DNA of 64,000 bases from the NCBI RefSeq assembly GCF_005877885.1, contig NZ_VCHY01000001.1, forward strand, positions 124,001 to 188,000, read 5' to 3'. Shown one piece after another: positions 1 to 8,022 of this stretch (its first letter is position 1; every line of letters begins with the position of its first letter). The stretch comes from Labilibacter sediminis. Lineage in GTDB: Bacteria; Bacteroidota; Bacteroidia; Bacteroidales; Marinilabiliaceae. The position numbers and the translations under genes were made by a program. The notes under the pieces were generated by a model. It was not told where the DNA came from, made no database searches, and worked only from the letters and a program-made list of their open reading frames with translations.

Positions 1-1400
1 CCTGCTCCGTAAGTATCACCAAAACCATTGTTTCTTAACTGTTTGTTGAATTGTACTATGATATTATGTGAATCCCAAATCCAACAACCTTCTCCACGTC
101 CGTATAATCTGTCGGTAGATGAATTTTTGTCGCCCAAACCTAAATCAATAAAAGTATTTTTTTCAACAAGTCCATTGCAAACCGAAGAAAATACAACACC
201 ATCGCCACCTAATTGCTCAAATGTATTGTTGCGGATAACATAGTTCATATTTCTACCTTCCTCACTTATCGGATTGTTGGCCGGATTTAAATTTCTGCAA
301 TGAATGGCTGTACTTCCCAGGTTGTAAAAATAGCAGTTCTCAATTAATACATCATTAATTCTTACTTCTCCTAATTCAGGATCATCTGCTGTAGCATCAA
401 AGAAAATACCTTTGGCTGTATAATAATCAAGAGTGAATTTACCTTCCCAGTCCAGCATATTTATAGCAAAAACATCGGTTATTTTAAGATTTCGGAAAGT
501 AAGGTTTTTACTTATGCCTCCCCATTTATTAGCAATTACTTTAATACCGTACGCGTTATTTGTGCTCCATGTAATATTACCCATATTTTGGCGGTCGTTT
601 TTGATCCATATATCATTGAAAATAATATGGCTGGTATTAATCATTTTTACAGCTTCGATATAGTCACCGGTCAGAGTACTTCCCGAACCTGATAAAATAG
701 GAAGTTCACCTAATCCATAGCTGCCAATTTCAATAGGACGTTCTTGAGTACCTGATCGGTTAAGCGAAAGTTGACCTTCAAAATAATCACCTCGCTTAAA
801 CAACACTTTATCGCCGGATACTAAATATCCTCCATTACCATCTGTGGCTGCCGCCGCGCTGACCTTAGCAATGGTTTGCCATGGTGAATTGATGCTACCA
901 TCGTTGGCATCGTTTCCACTTGCACTTACATAATAAACATTGAAATCTTCGCTAAGCTCAAGCTTATCAATTAAAATGTCAGCTGCTGATGTGGCTGCAA
1001 TAGTAATTGTATTACTGCTACCGGCATCTAAAGCAACATCTAAATACGTAACTTTTGCAGAATCCTCATAGGCCCAGTTTGAAGGTTGTAGCGTAACAGT
1101 GGTTGCAGCCTCACCATTTACTGATAGCAAAGCATCAACAGTTACTCCTCCGTTAAAAGAATATACCTCCAACTTGTAGGTACCTGCTGTAGTTACATTG
1201 GGGATAGTGAACTCTAATACTCCCTGAGGTGACGAACTTTTTAATATAACAAAGCTACCTCCTGATGCTAACTCTTTACTAACTAAGGAATAGTCACCGG
1301 ATAATGTGGCATTTTCAGCTTCCACAGCTAGAAGTGTTTGTGCATTAATGCACATATTGCTTGCCAGAAATAGGAGCAACAAAAGTGTAAAATTTTTCAT
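1..1400 (-). CDS. Secreted right-handed beta-helix protein with N-terminal CBM-like domain (3' end outside window)
   Basis: The frame is open from an ATG at 1400 to the window edge, about 466 codons with no stop reached. Residues 1-20 form a signal peptide ending ...CINA-Q. Residues about 22-150 (AEN start, regular beta strands, ending DILIDKLELS) resemble a CBM6/CBM35-type carbohydrate-binding sandwich. From residue 156 the motif YYVSASGNDANDGS opens a parallel beta-helix region with N-rich turns (RNNTFEQLGGDGVVF). The same entry motif is found in the beta-helix proteins ending at 19266 and 48966. Such folds occur in polysaccharide lyases and glycosidases, but I see no family-specific catalytic signature, so the activity is unknown. 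A start 9 codons upstream (1427) is in frame and belongs to a conserved leader. Confidence 0.85.
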   Translation of the reverse strand, partial: MKNFTLLLLLFLASNMCINAQTLLAVEAENATLSGDYSLVSKELASGGSFVILKSSSPQGVLEFTIPNVTTAGTYKLEVYSFNGGVTVDALLSVNGEAATTVTLQPSNWAYEDSAKVTYLDVALDAGSSNTITIAATSAADILIDKLELSEDFNVYYVSASGNDANDGSINSPWQTIAKVSAAAATDGNGGYLVSGDKVLFKRGDYFEGQLSLNRSGTQERPIEIGSYGLGELPILSGSGSTLTGDYIEAVKMINTSHIIFNDIWIKNDRQNMGNITWSTNNAYGIKVIANKWGGISKNLTFRNLKITDVFAINMLDWEGKFTLDYYTAKGIFFDATADDPELGEVRINDVLIENCYFYNLGSTAIHCRNLNPANNPISEEGRNMNYVIRNNTFEQLGGDGVVFSSVCNGLVEKNTFIDLGLGDKNSSTDRLYGRGEGCWIWDSHNIIVQFNKQLRNNGFGDTYGA

Positions 1401-1423
1401 GTGTCTAAATTTGATTTTATTTG

Positions 1424-1503
1424 TCATATGGAACTCCCAAGAAAAGTTAATCATTCCCCTGTACGGAAATTGAATGATTAAATTTTACATGCTCGTTTCA
1501 TCA
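1424..1503 (-). repeat. Conserved leader element, copy 1 (upstream of beta-helix gene)
   Basis: Read on the minus strand it runs GAAACGAGCATG, an inverted repeat TTAATCATTC/GAATGATTAA (1481-1472 and 1456-1447), then TTCTTGGGAGTTCCATATG. The ATG at 1427 lies 27 nt before the gene start and is in frame with it. Related copies lie at 11004-11150, 53937-54097 and 62608-62729. This copy has the shortest loop (15 nt). A role in RNA-level control is inferred. Confidence 0.7.
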
Positions 1504-1867
1504 TCATACTTGAAATTAATTAGTGATTAATATGCCACGTTTGGCATCTTGTAATGAATTCCGGAATTAGTGATGTAAATATATGTGAGACTTGGATTTA
1601 GGAAAGGCTGATAATCGACAAAAGAATAACACTTTTAACAAAAAGAGAGCACAAGCGCGTTTGTTATTTTATGATTCGTTAATTCAATTATATTTTTTCT
1701 GATCAGAGAAATGTTGAGAGAGCAGACATGTCAGAGTTGATAAAGGATATCAGAAGGAGTGTATTGCTATATTATTTAGAAGAGTCAGGGTTTTCTGTGC
1801 GTAAAACAGATAAATATTTGTCGAAAATATGATACTATTCAAATGTGTTCATGTTGTGTCCTATTAC
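1504..1867. other. Intergenic, no supported gene
   Basis: AT-rich DNA. A plus-strand 34-codon frame at 1728-1832 contains a stretch that vaguely resembles a helix-turn-helix segment (EESGFSVRKTDKYL), but it is too short and isolated to call. It may be the remains of an element. Confidence 0.4.
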
Positions 1868-1899
1868 AAAAAACTCCTGCCTCAGGGAGAGACAGGAGT
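1868..1899 (-). terminator. Rho-independent terminator (minus strand)
   Basis: Stem ACTCCTG (1873-1879) pairs with CAGGAGT (1893-1899), with a run of A on the plus strand at 1868-1873 that becomes the U tract on the minus strand. It now follows only decayed coding sequence (1923-2455), so it looks like the surviving terminator of a lost gene. Confidence 0.75.
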
Positions 1900-1922
1900 G
1901 AAATCATTAGTTGGTATTCTGT

Positions 1923-2455
1923 TTATTTTATTATAAGTTTTTCAGTAACGCGTTTATCGGTTCTCTAATCCGAAACAGAGAAAAGTAATCTGAATGCCAG
2001 AATAAGCAATCGGTATTGTTTTACCACCTATCCGAATCACCCCCTTTACCCATCCGAATGACTCATCTGTTGATCCGAATCAGAAAATGTTGCCATCTGA
2101 AAAGGTGAATCTGCAATCGGAACAGATAAATTATTGATTACACTGTTTGTGGCATACTGCTAAAGTTCTATCAATATCAGTTTCTATAGTCGCACTTTTA
2201 TTCAATGATTCTAAATAGTCTTAAGTTGTACTACCTACATGACCTTTCGATTCGGCATCGGCACCGTTTAACTCTATCTTCAGGAAGTTAGTTTCGGCTG
2301 GAATTGCTTTGGCAGGAGTACAGTTGAACAAATTGCAAGTACCTAAAGTCATAACATTTGCCATGCTGCGGTTAATCAATTTGTAAGATTACATCATCAG
2401 GCTTCCTCCAATAATGGCTCCATCTTCAATTCTAAATACTACTTTATTTCCTTCT
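1923..2455 (-). pseudogene. Decayed secreted-protein gene remnant
   Basis: Minus-strand translation of about 2131-2455 gives protein-like sequence broken by stops: VVFRIEDGAIIGGSLMM, stop, then ANVMTLGTCNLFNCTPAK followed by a stretch containing NFLKIELNGADAESKG, another stop, then 27 residues to a stop at 2131. In another frame a short tail RVTEKLIIK ends at 1923, like the basic end of a type IX secretion tail, just before the terminator at 1868-1899. The original family is not recognised. The frame changes and internal stops argue that it is dead. Coordinates are approximate. Confidence 0.4.
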
Positions 2456-2489
2456 CATCCCTTAAACCTTCAATATGCGTTAGAAAACC

Positions 2490-2509
2490 CCAGCCTGCCG
2501 GCTGGCAGG
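2490..2509. repeat. 20-bp micro-palindrome A
   Basis: CCAGCCTGCCGGCTGGCAGG, two overlapping palindromes (CCAGCC/GGCTGG and CCTGCC/GGCAGG). The matching repeat copy at 11161 reads straight through from GTTAGAAAACC to ATTACGTAATG without it (apart from one C/T change at the edge), so this is a precise short insertion. Confidence 0.8.
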
Positions 2510-2944
2510 CATTACGTAATGAAACTACTGTCAATCAAGGCGTAAACTAAGTTGTTTCAACTCACCATAACGGAGCTATGCATCGTCTCAACATGTCCTT
2601 GATTGTTTAGTGCCTGATTATTGCATCGTTCAGCATAGCTTAAGCAAGCTTAGCTCTGCCTTCACTTATCGCAATAATTGTACTTTCATTCCTCATTACG
2701 ATGTTCTAACACATAATTCCATCTAACTAATATTGTTTTGCCAAACAGGCTTTCTTTTTGCTTGATCAAAAAGAAACAAAAAAATCAAGTTCAATTCATC
2801 CTTCAGCCCACCTCCTTGTTGAATCTATTGCCGTCACACATTCCTTATTCACCCGCATTCAACTGCGTCGCGCTATTACCGGCCCGGGCCAATTGAACCG
2901 GCCAACACACATTTTTATCGAGATAGAACTAAAATACCTGAAAT

Positions 2945-3264
2945 CAGAGCTGTCCTAAATAATTGGTGCTTCGCCCAAACCAGACTTACTTTTTGTTCTT
3001 GATGACAAAAACTAAGGAAAAAACATCAAGGCTGCTTTAAAAATAACGTTCTTATTTGCATAAAGATCAAGTGCGGCCGGACGATCTTCGAGCAAAGCTC
3101 TCAGCTTCCTGGTCTCACTAAATCTTTATTCAAAACAAAAGTAATTTTTAAAGAGGCCGTTTACTTGCATACTGCAAAATAACCCCCAGCCTAAACAAAC
3201 GATTACAAAACACTGTTATCTAAACATTTAAATAAAAACGACATAAACATTTAGGACAGATGTG
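2945..3264. mobile_element. 320-bp MITE, copy 1
   Basis: The ends are CAGAGCTGTCCTAAAT and, inverted, CACATCTGTCCTAAAT (14 of 16 identical). It is flanked by the direct repeat ACCTGAAAT (2936-2944 and 3265-3273), a 9-bp target duplication. The same target is uninterrupted in the repeat copies near 11950 and 28075 (there ACTTGAAAT), which serve as empty sites. It carries no transposase. A second copy lies at 38944-39265. Confidence 0.9.
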
Positions 3265-3325
3265 ACCTGAAATAGTTAGCTACTCGGTTTTACTTTTCAA
3301 AATGTCTTAGGAATCCGGGTTAAAA

Positions 3326-3633
3326 GTTTTACCATCAAATAAGATGGTGCTACTATTTTGACAACAAGAACTTAGATGAGTGATAACTGCCAAGAATATG
3401 AAATTTTGCACTTATCGTTTCATATTTGATTTAATTACTTGGTTCTATTCCTTCTTATTAAAAAAGGATAAAAAAGTCATAAATCGTAATAATGAACAAC
3501 TATAAAACTACCAGATATATGTCAATAATTATCTTCGCAAAGACGTATAAACTTTGCCGAGAAACAAGCTTAACTATTTCGGCTGTTCCAACTGATATAT
3601 TTTAGTTTCATAAACAAATCATTTAAAGGATAT
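3326..3633. other. Intergenic, no supported gene
   Basis: AT-rich sequence after the end of the dispersed repeat. A weak stem ACCATC/GATGGT lies near 3330-3350. No coding signal stands up: the plus-strand frame from about 3400 is interrupted by stops within roughly 36 codons. Confidence 0.4.
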
Positions 3634-3668
3634 AAAAAAAACCTCTGATAATTAGAATTTATCAGAGG
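3634..3668 (-). terminator. Rho-independent terminator of the 118-aa protein gene
   Basis: CCTCTGATAA (3642-3651) pairs with TTATCAGAGG (ending 3668), followed on the minus strand by eight U from the A run at 3634-3641. It sits 10 bp past the stop of the small secreted protein gene. Confidence 0.9.
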
Positions 3669-3678
3669 CTGCAATTTA

Positions 3679-4035
3679 TTACCTGTTTATACATTTAGCT
3701 CTTGTTTCCTTATCATAGGCCTTCAATTCCTTTAATTTCTTCCCTGTGAGTGTTTTAAGTAAATTAAAAAACTCCGCATTGACCTCTGCCATTTTAGCTT
3801 GTCTCTGTTCTTTGGTAATAGAGCCGGCATTCATTTGTTTCTTAAGAGTATTTGATTCCTTACTTTTTTTAGTGAAAGCCTCTGAAAGACTTTCTTGTTG
3901 ATCTTCATCCAGCGAATATTCGGCAGCTATTGTCGAAACATAACACTCTCTGACCTTGATGAACTTTTCATTTTTTTGTGCATTCACTCCAATTGTTGCA
4001 AATGCCACCACAATTAATAAAATATACTTTTTCAT
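3679..4035 (-). CDS. Small secreted protein, Spy/CpxP-like in character
   Basis: The 118-residue product has a signal peptide (residues 1-19, ending GVNA-Q) and a mature part that is almost entirely helical and charged. Features are EYSLDEDQQESLSEAF, a KKQMN segment, ITKEQRQAKMAEVNAEFFN and a C-terminal KELKAYDKETRAKC. The LDEDQQ and ITKEQRQAKM pattern recalls periplasmic LTxxQ/Spy-type chaperones, but this is only resemblance and the family is not recognised. It lies 83 bp downstream of the sulfatase at 4119-5522 with a hairpin between, and has a strong terminator, so it ends this transcription unit. Its link to glycan use is unknown. Confidence 0.8.
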   Translation of the reverse strand: MKKYILLIVVAFATIGVNAQKNEKFIKVRECYVSTIAAEYSLDEDQQESLSEAFTKKSKESNTLKKQMNAGSITKEQRQAKMAEVNAEFFNLLKTLTGKKLKELKAYDKETRAKCINR

Positions 4036-4053
4036 ACTTCTTGTTTTTATTTT

Positions 4054-4088
4054 AACCTGAGTTCGACATAAAATTTTGGATTCAGGTT
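4054..4088 (-). terminator. Possible terminator or attenuator hairpin after the sulfatase
   Basis: AACCTGA (4054-4060) pairs with TCAGGTT (4082-4088) with a 21-nt loop. On the minus strand it is followed by AAAATAAAAACA rather than a pure U run, so termination would be partial. Confidence 0.45.
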
Positions 4089-4118
4089 ATTTTAATAAAT
4101 ACGCTATAATTTGATACA

Positions 4119-5522
4119 TTATTTTGGTTGAGTCAATTGATATTTCCTGTCATACAAATCCACTTGTTCACGTCTCCACTTATTCCCCTCCAGGTATAGA
4201 ACCTGTGGACGAGACACATCCCAATCCCCTAATTTCTTTAGCATACGCTTCACTATTTCCAGATTCTGCTCCGACACATCATTCTGCTCTGCCAGATCCT
4301 CTGCCAGATTGTAAAGCATTGGTAAACGGTCAGGCATACGCACCAATTTCCAATCACCCTCACGTATACTGGCACTAATTGTAAATCGCCACAACATTTC
4401 TTCATGTGGACGTATGGAATTTTCTCCATTAACAAATGGGAAAATATTAACACCATCCACCTTATCTTTTGAAGGTATTGTTCCACCTGCCATTGCGACA
4501 AATGTGGGTGTCAAATCCAGGCTGGAGATGGGGTAATTGTATTCTACACCTGCTTTTAACTGTTCCGGCCAGCTCATCACAAAGGGTACTCGGATACCGC
4601 CTTCCAAAAGTGTTCCTTTAGCTCCTCGTAAAGGCATGTTTAATGAAGCATTGTGATGACATGGCCCACCATTATCACTGAAAAAGACAACAACTGTATT
4701 CTCATCTATCTTTTGTTTTTTGAGCTCTTTCATAATTCGACCTACATTCACGTCCAAACGATGTACCATAGCACAATAAGTGCGTCGTTTCTCATCTTTT
4801 ATATGTGCATATAGCTTCAAATCCTCTTCCGTTGCCTGCATTGGTGCATGAGGCGCATTGAAAGAAGCATACAGGAAAAATGGTTCATCTTTGTGCCGGC
4901 GAATAAAATCCACACATTCATCCCCTTTATTATCGGTAATGTAGGTTATTGGCTGAGGCTCTTTGTAGTTACAAAGTATCTTATAAGGATAAGGTTTTCC
5001 TTTAGCATTGGTTGGAAAATAATTATGGCCTCCTCCCAGATAGCCCCAAAATTCGTGAAAGCCTCTTTTTAAAGGATGAAAATGTTCTACTTCTCCCAGG
5101 TGCCATTTACCTATTAAACCATTGACATATCCGAGTTCTGCCAATCGATCGGCAATAGTGGTTTCATCAACCGGTAAACCAACAAAGTTCTCATCAAACT
5201 GTGGTAATTCTCTTTCATCGACTATCGGATTATTATCAAATCCAAAGCTGACCTGGTTACGTCCGGTCATTAAACCGGCTCTTGATGGTCCGCAAACCGG
5301 TGCAGACACATAGCCCTGTGTAAACGTGACACCAGACTGAGCCAAGGCATCGATATGAGGTGTTTTGATTTGGGTACTACCCGTAAATCCCACATCTCCA
5401 TACCCCAGATCATCGGCCAGTATAATGATAAAGTTTGGTTTATTTTCCTTTTCAGGTGTCTTTGCATTAATCCCCAAGTTGAGAATAATGGTGAAAATTA
5501 TTGTGAGAGATAATTTATACAT
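4119..5522 (-). CDS. S1-family sulfatase
   Basis: A 467-residue secreted sulfatase of normal family length with signal peptide to about residue 20. The formylglycine motif is C77-G-P-S-R81, and the metal ligands D37-D38 sit in ILADDLGYGD. The second metal site is FFSDNGGP, typical of the arylsulfatase A-like branch, and GKWHLG near residue 140 supplies the usual Lys/His pair. Substrate specificity cannot be read by eye. It is last in a four-gene operon: the GH2 gene upstream ends 13 bp before this start. Sulfate release presumably occurs in the periplasm or on the surface; no lipobox is seen. The SAPVCGPSRAGLMTGR segment shows it is distinct from the other ten sulfatases here. Confidence 0.93.
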   Translation of the reverse strand: MYKLSLTIIFTIILNLGINAKTPEKENKPNFIIILADDLGYGDVGFTGSTQIKTPHIDALAQSGVTFTQGYVSAPVCGPSRAGLMTGRNQVSFGFDNNPIVDERELPQFDENFVGLPVDETTIADRLAELGYVNGLIGKWHLGEVEHFHPLKRGFHEFWGYLGGGHNYFPTNAKGKPYPYKILCNYKEPQPITYITDNKGDECVDFIRRHKDEPFFLYASFNAPHAPMQATEEDLKLYAHIKDEKRRTYCAMVHRLDVNVGRIMKELKKQKIDENTVVVFFSDNGGPCHHNASLNMPLRGAKGTLLEGGIRVPFVMSWPEQLKAGVEYNYPISSLDLTPTFVAMAGGTIPSKDKVDGVNIFPFVNGENSIRPHEEMLWRFTISASIREGDWKLVRMPDRLPMLYNLAEDLAEQNDVSEQNLEIVKRMLKKLGDWDVSRPQVLYLEGNKWRREQVDLYDRKYQLTQPK

Positions 5523-5535
5523 GTCTGATCTTTAT

Positions 5536-8007
5536 TTATTCTGATTTTATGGTTAACTCAACTGTTTGAAGACCTTGTCCATTTACTTTTAGTGTAATAT
5601 CACCTTTGGCTTTCAATGATTGAACCGTCACTACAAGCTGTCCATTAAATGCCTTCATCGTAGGCTTGTGGAACATCTCCAATGAAGTTGCATCTCCATT
5701 ACAGACTGCTTTAAATTGTCCTGCCCCCGAAACTTCGAAAATCAGCTGATTTTGAGCCTGAGGACAAAGATTACCGTCTTTATCTACCACAGAAACTGTG
5801 ATATAACTTAAGTCCCTCCCATCTGCTTCTATTTCGTTACGGTCTGCACTTAATTCGAAATGGTGTGGCTCTCCGGCCGTGTGTATTTCTTTTTCAGCCG
5901 CAGGTTTTCCATAATCATCAAAAGCCACAACTTTAATGGTTCCCGGTTGGTATTTTACATCCATCCACATCAGGCGGTAACGTTCCTGTTTGCTTTTATT
6001 TTTTGTTTTTGTTTGAACGCCTTGTGATACTCCATTAACGAATAGCTCGGCACTATTATAATTGGTATATACAAATACAGGTGTTATTTGACCTTCACGA
6101 CCTTCCCAGTTCCAATGTGGCAACACATGCAAGGTTTCATCTTTCGTGTTCCAGCGACTACGATACAGGTAGTAACGATCCTTGGGTAAACCAGCCAAAT
6201 CGCAGATACCAAAATAAGAGCTCCTCGATGGCCAGAATTGATCAAAAGGTGTTGGTTCGCCCAGGTAATCAAAACCAGTCCAAACAAATTCACCAATCAC
6301 CCATGGTTTATCATCCTGTAAAATAAAATCGTCATCAGGCAAGTTAGACCAACCACAATATTCCAGGTCGTATGATGAACATTGGTATGTATCTCCATAA
6401 AAAGCTTCCTTCTGTGCTTTCAAAGCATTATAATCGTCTTTAACTTCAACAACCGGGAAACGATAAAAGCCTCTTGAACTCAATGTTGAAGCTGTTTCAG
6501 AACCCAGAAGCATACCCTGCGGAAACTTCTCATAAGCTTCTTCATACAGGTGCACCCTGTAATTTAGCCCCGGAATATCCATAACTGCACCAAAACCACT
6601 TTTCATGGTAGCTTTAACCTGGTCCATACCCACCGTTACCGGTCGTGTGGGGTCTTCGCGATGAAAAATATCCTGTAACCAACGAGCACGAGCCACACCC
6701 TCTTTACCTAGCTGGTCAGGTACTTCATTGCCAGAACTCCACATAACGATACATGGATGGTTACGTGTGGCATGCACCAGGTTCACCACATCTTTTTCCG
6801 CCCACTCATCAAAGAACAGGTTATAACCATTTTTCATCTTTGGTTTTTTCCACTCATCAAAGCTTTCTGCCAAAAACAAAAAACCCATTTCATCACATAA
6901 CTCCAGCTGTTCCAATGAAGGCATATTATGGGAAGAACGAATAGCATTACAGCCCATATCTTTCAGTATAGTCAATTGACGTTTTAAGGCCGCTTTATTA
7001 ATTGCAGCTCCCAGAGGACCTAAATCGTGATGAAGACACACACCTTTGAACTTCGTCACCCTATCATTCAACAAAAAGCCTCCTTTATCTGCATTATATT
7101 CTATTTTGCGAATACCAAAACGCACTGTTTCTTTGTCCTTCAGCATATCATCATGATATAGACTTAACTCGGCATAATAGAGATTAGGCGTATCTATATC
7201 CCAAATTGCAGGATTTTTGACAATGAGTTCCTGTTCTATTTCATCCCCTGTTATTTCATCCGATTGACTTTGGGCAACAATGTTTCCTTCAGCATCTTTA
7301 ATAACTGCTTTAACCAGAACTCCATTACCATTAAGTTTGCTCTTAATATTTATCGTTGCATTTTCGTTTGACACCCGGGGTGTGGTAATAAAATGTCCCC
7401 AATGCTTGAATGACACTTCATCTTTCACTACCAGTTGTACCTTTCTGTATAAACCTGCTCCCGGATACCATCGCGATGAATAGGGCAAATTCTCTAAACG
7501 CACAGCTAATAAGTTTTCTCCTTTTTGAAGGTATTGGCTTATGTCAAAGTAAAAATAGTTATAGCTATTTTTCCATTCGCCAACTTTGGTTCCATTAATA
7601 AAGACTTGTGGCTGACTCATGGCTCCATCAAATGTCAGCAGCACCTTTTTACCTAATTGATAATCCGGAACCGAAAAGAATTTTCGATACCAGCCCACAC
7701 CAACGTGTGGCAGAGCACCTGTCCTACCGGTTTTTTCAGTAGCAATCTTTTCATTGTTTTGCCTGATAATACCACTTTGCTTATCTACTTCTTCATCAAA
7801 AGGCCCTTTGATGGCCCAGTCATGTGGAACTGTTACATTTTCCCAATCAGCGGTATTGCAATTCATCTTTTCAGCACCATTTACGTCCTTATTAATAAAT
7901 TGCCAATTGGTGTCCAATAACTCAACTCTTCGTGAAGCACCATCTTGATGGGCGCAAGCAACAATGACCTGACTCAAAACAATTAAACTAAGTATTACGT
8001 TTTTCAT
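5536..8007 (-). CDS. GH2 beta-galactosidase-like lipoprotein
   Basis: An 823-residue glycoside hydrolase family 2 protein. The N-terminus ends in IVAC (Cys18), a plausible lipobox, so outer-membrane anchoring is likely. Order: sugar-binding domain (GWYRKF, about 105-200), immunoglobulin-like domain (about 200-310), TIM barrel (about 315-610), then C-terminal sandwiches including YTNYNSAELFVNGVSQG, typical of the DUF4982 type. The acid/base is E428 in MWSSGNEVPD and the likely nucleophile E504 in MLLGSETAST. GEFVWTGFDYLGEP is the conserved barrel-end segment. It is much shorter than LacZ and lacks its C-terminal domain. It is flanked within 15 bp by sulfatase genes, suggesting alternating desulfation and exo-cleavage. 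The exact sugar is not certain. Confidence 0.9.
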   Translation of the reverse strand: MKNVILSLIVLSQVIVACAHQDGASRRVELLDTNWQFINKDVNGAEKMNCNTADWENVTVPHDWAIKGPFDEEVDKQSGIIRQNNEKIATEKTGRTGALPHVGVGWYRKFFSVPDYQLGKKVLLTFDGAMSQPQVFINGTKVGEWKNSYNYFYFDISQYLQKGENLLAVRLENLPYSSRWYPGAGLYRKVQLVVKDEVSFKHWGHFITTPRVSNENATINIKSKLNGNGVLVKAVIKDAEGNIVAQSQSDEITGDEIEQELIVKNPAIWDIDTPNLYYAELSLYHDDMLKDKETVRFGIRKIEYNADKGGFLLNDRVTKFKGVCLHHDLGPLGAAINKAALKRQLTILKDMGCNAIRSSHNMPSLEQLELCDEMGFLFLAESFDEWKKPKMKNGYNLFFDEWAEKDVVNLVHATRNHPCIVMWSSGNEVPDQLGKEGVARARWLQDIFHREDPTRPVTVGMDQVKATMKSGFGAVMDIPGLNYRVHLYEEAYEKFPQGMLLGSETASTLSSRGFYRFPVVEVKDDYNALKAQKEAFYGDTYQCSSYDLEYCGWSNLPDDDFILQDDKPWVIGEFVWTGFDYLGEPTPFDQFWPSRSSYFGICDLAGLPKDRYYLYRSRWNTKDETLHVLPHWNWEGREGQITPVFVYTNYNSAELFVNGVSQGVQTKTKNKSKQERYRLMWMDVKYQPGTIKVVAFDDYGKPAAEKEIHTAGEPHHFELSADRNEIEADGRDLSYITVSVVDKDGNLCPQAQNQLIFEVSGAGQFKAVCNGDATSLEMFHKPTMKAFNGQLVVTVQSLKAKGDITLKVNGQGLQTVELTIKSE

Positions 8008-8022
8008 TTTCCTGAGCTCTTT

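Larger units (their letters stand above)
2464..3325. repeat. Composite dispersed repeat, copy I (interrupted by a MITE)
   Basis: Segments recur at 11156-12010 and 26165-26207 plus 27794-28131. The block contains an outer inverted pair (ATATGCGTTAGAA near 2473, TTCTAACACATAAT near 2705), a nested pair CAATCAAGG/CCTTGATTG around 2535-2605, a pair ATTATTGC/GCAATAAT around 2625-2680, and a long conserved segment from about 2705 to 2944 continuing at 3274. The conserved segment can be read as a short ORF in all three copies, but length and frame context differ, so I treat it as non-coding repeat DNA. Confidence 0.75.

Noticed and set aside
1728-1832. 34-codon plus-strand frame with helix-turn-helix flavour
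   Set aside because: Too short, no partner gene, no clear ribosome site.
2758-2958. Plus-strand frame with relatives at 11634-11963 and 27886-28119
   Set aside because: It is conserved only because the DNA repeat is conserved. Starts and ends differ, a 14-bp deletion and a 20-bp insertion change the frame context, and there is no start signal or domain.
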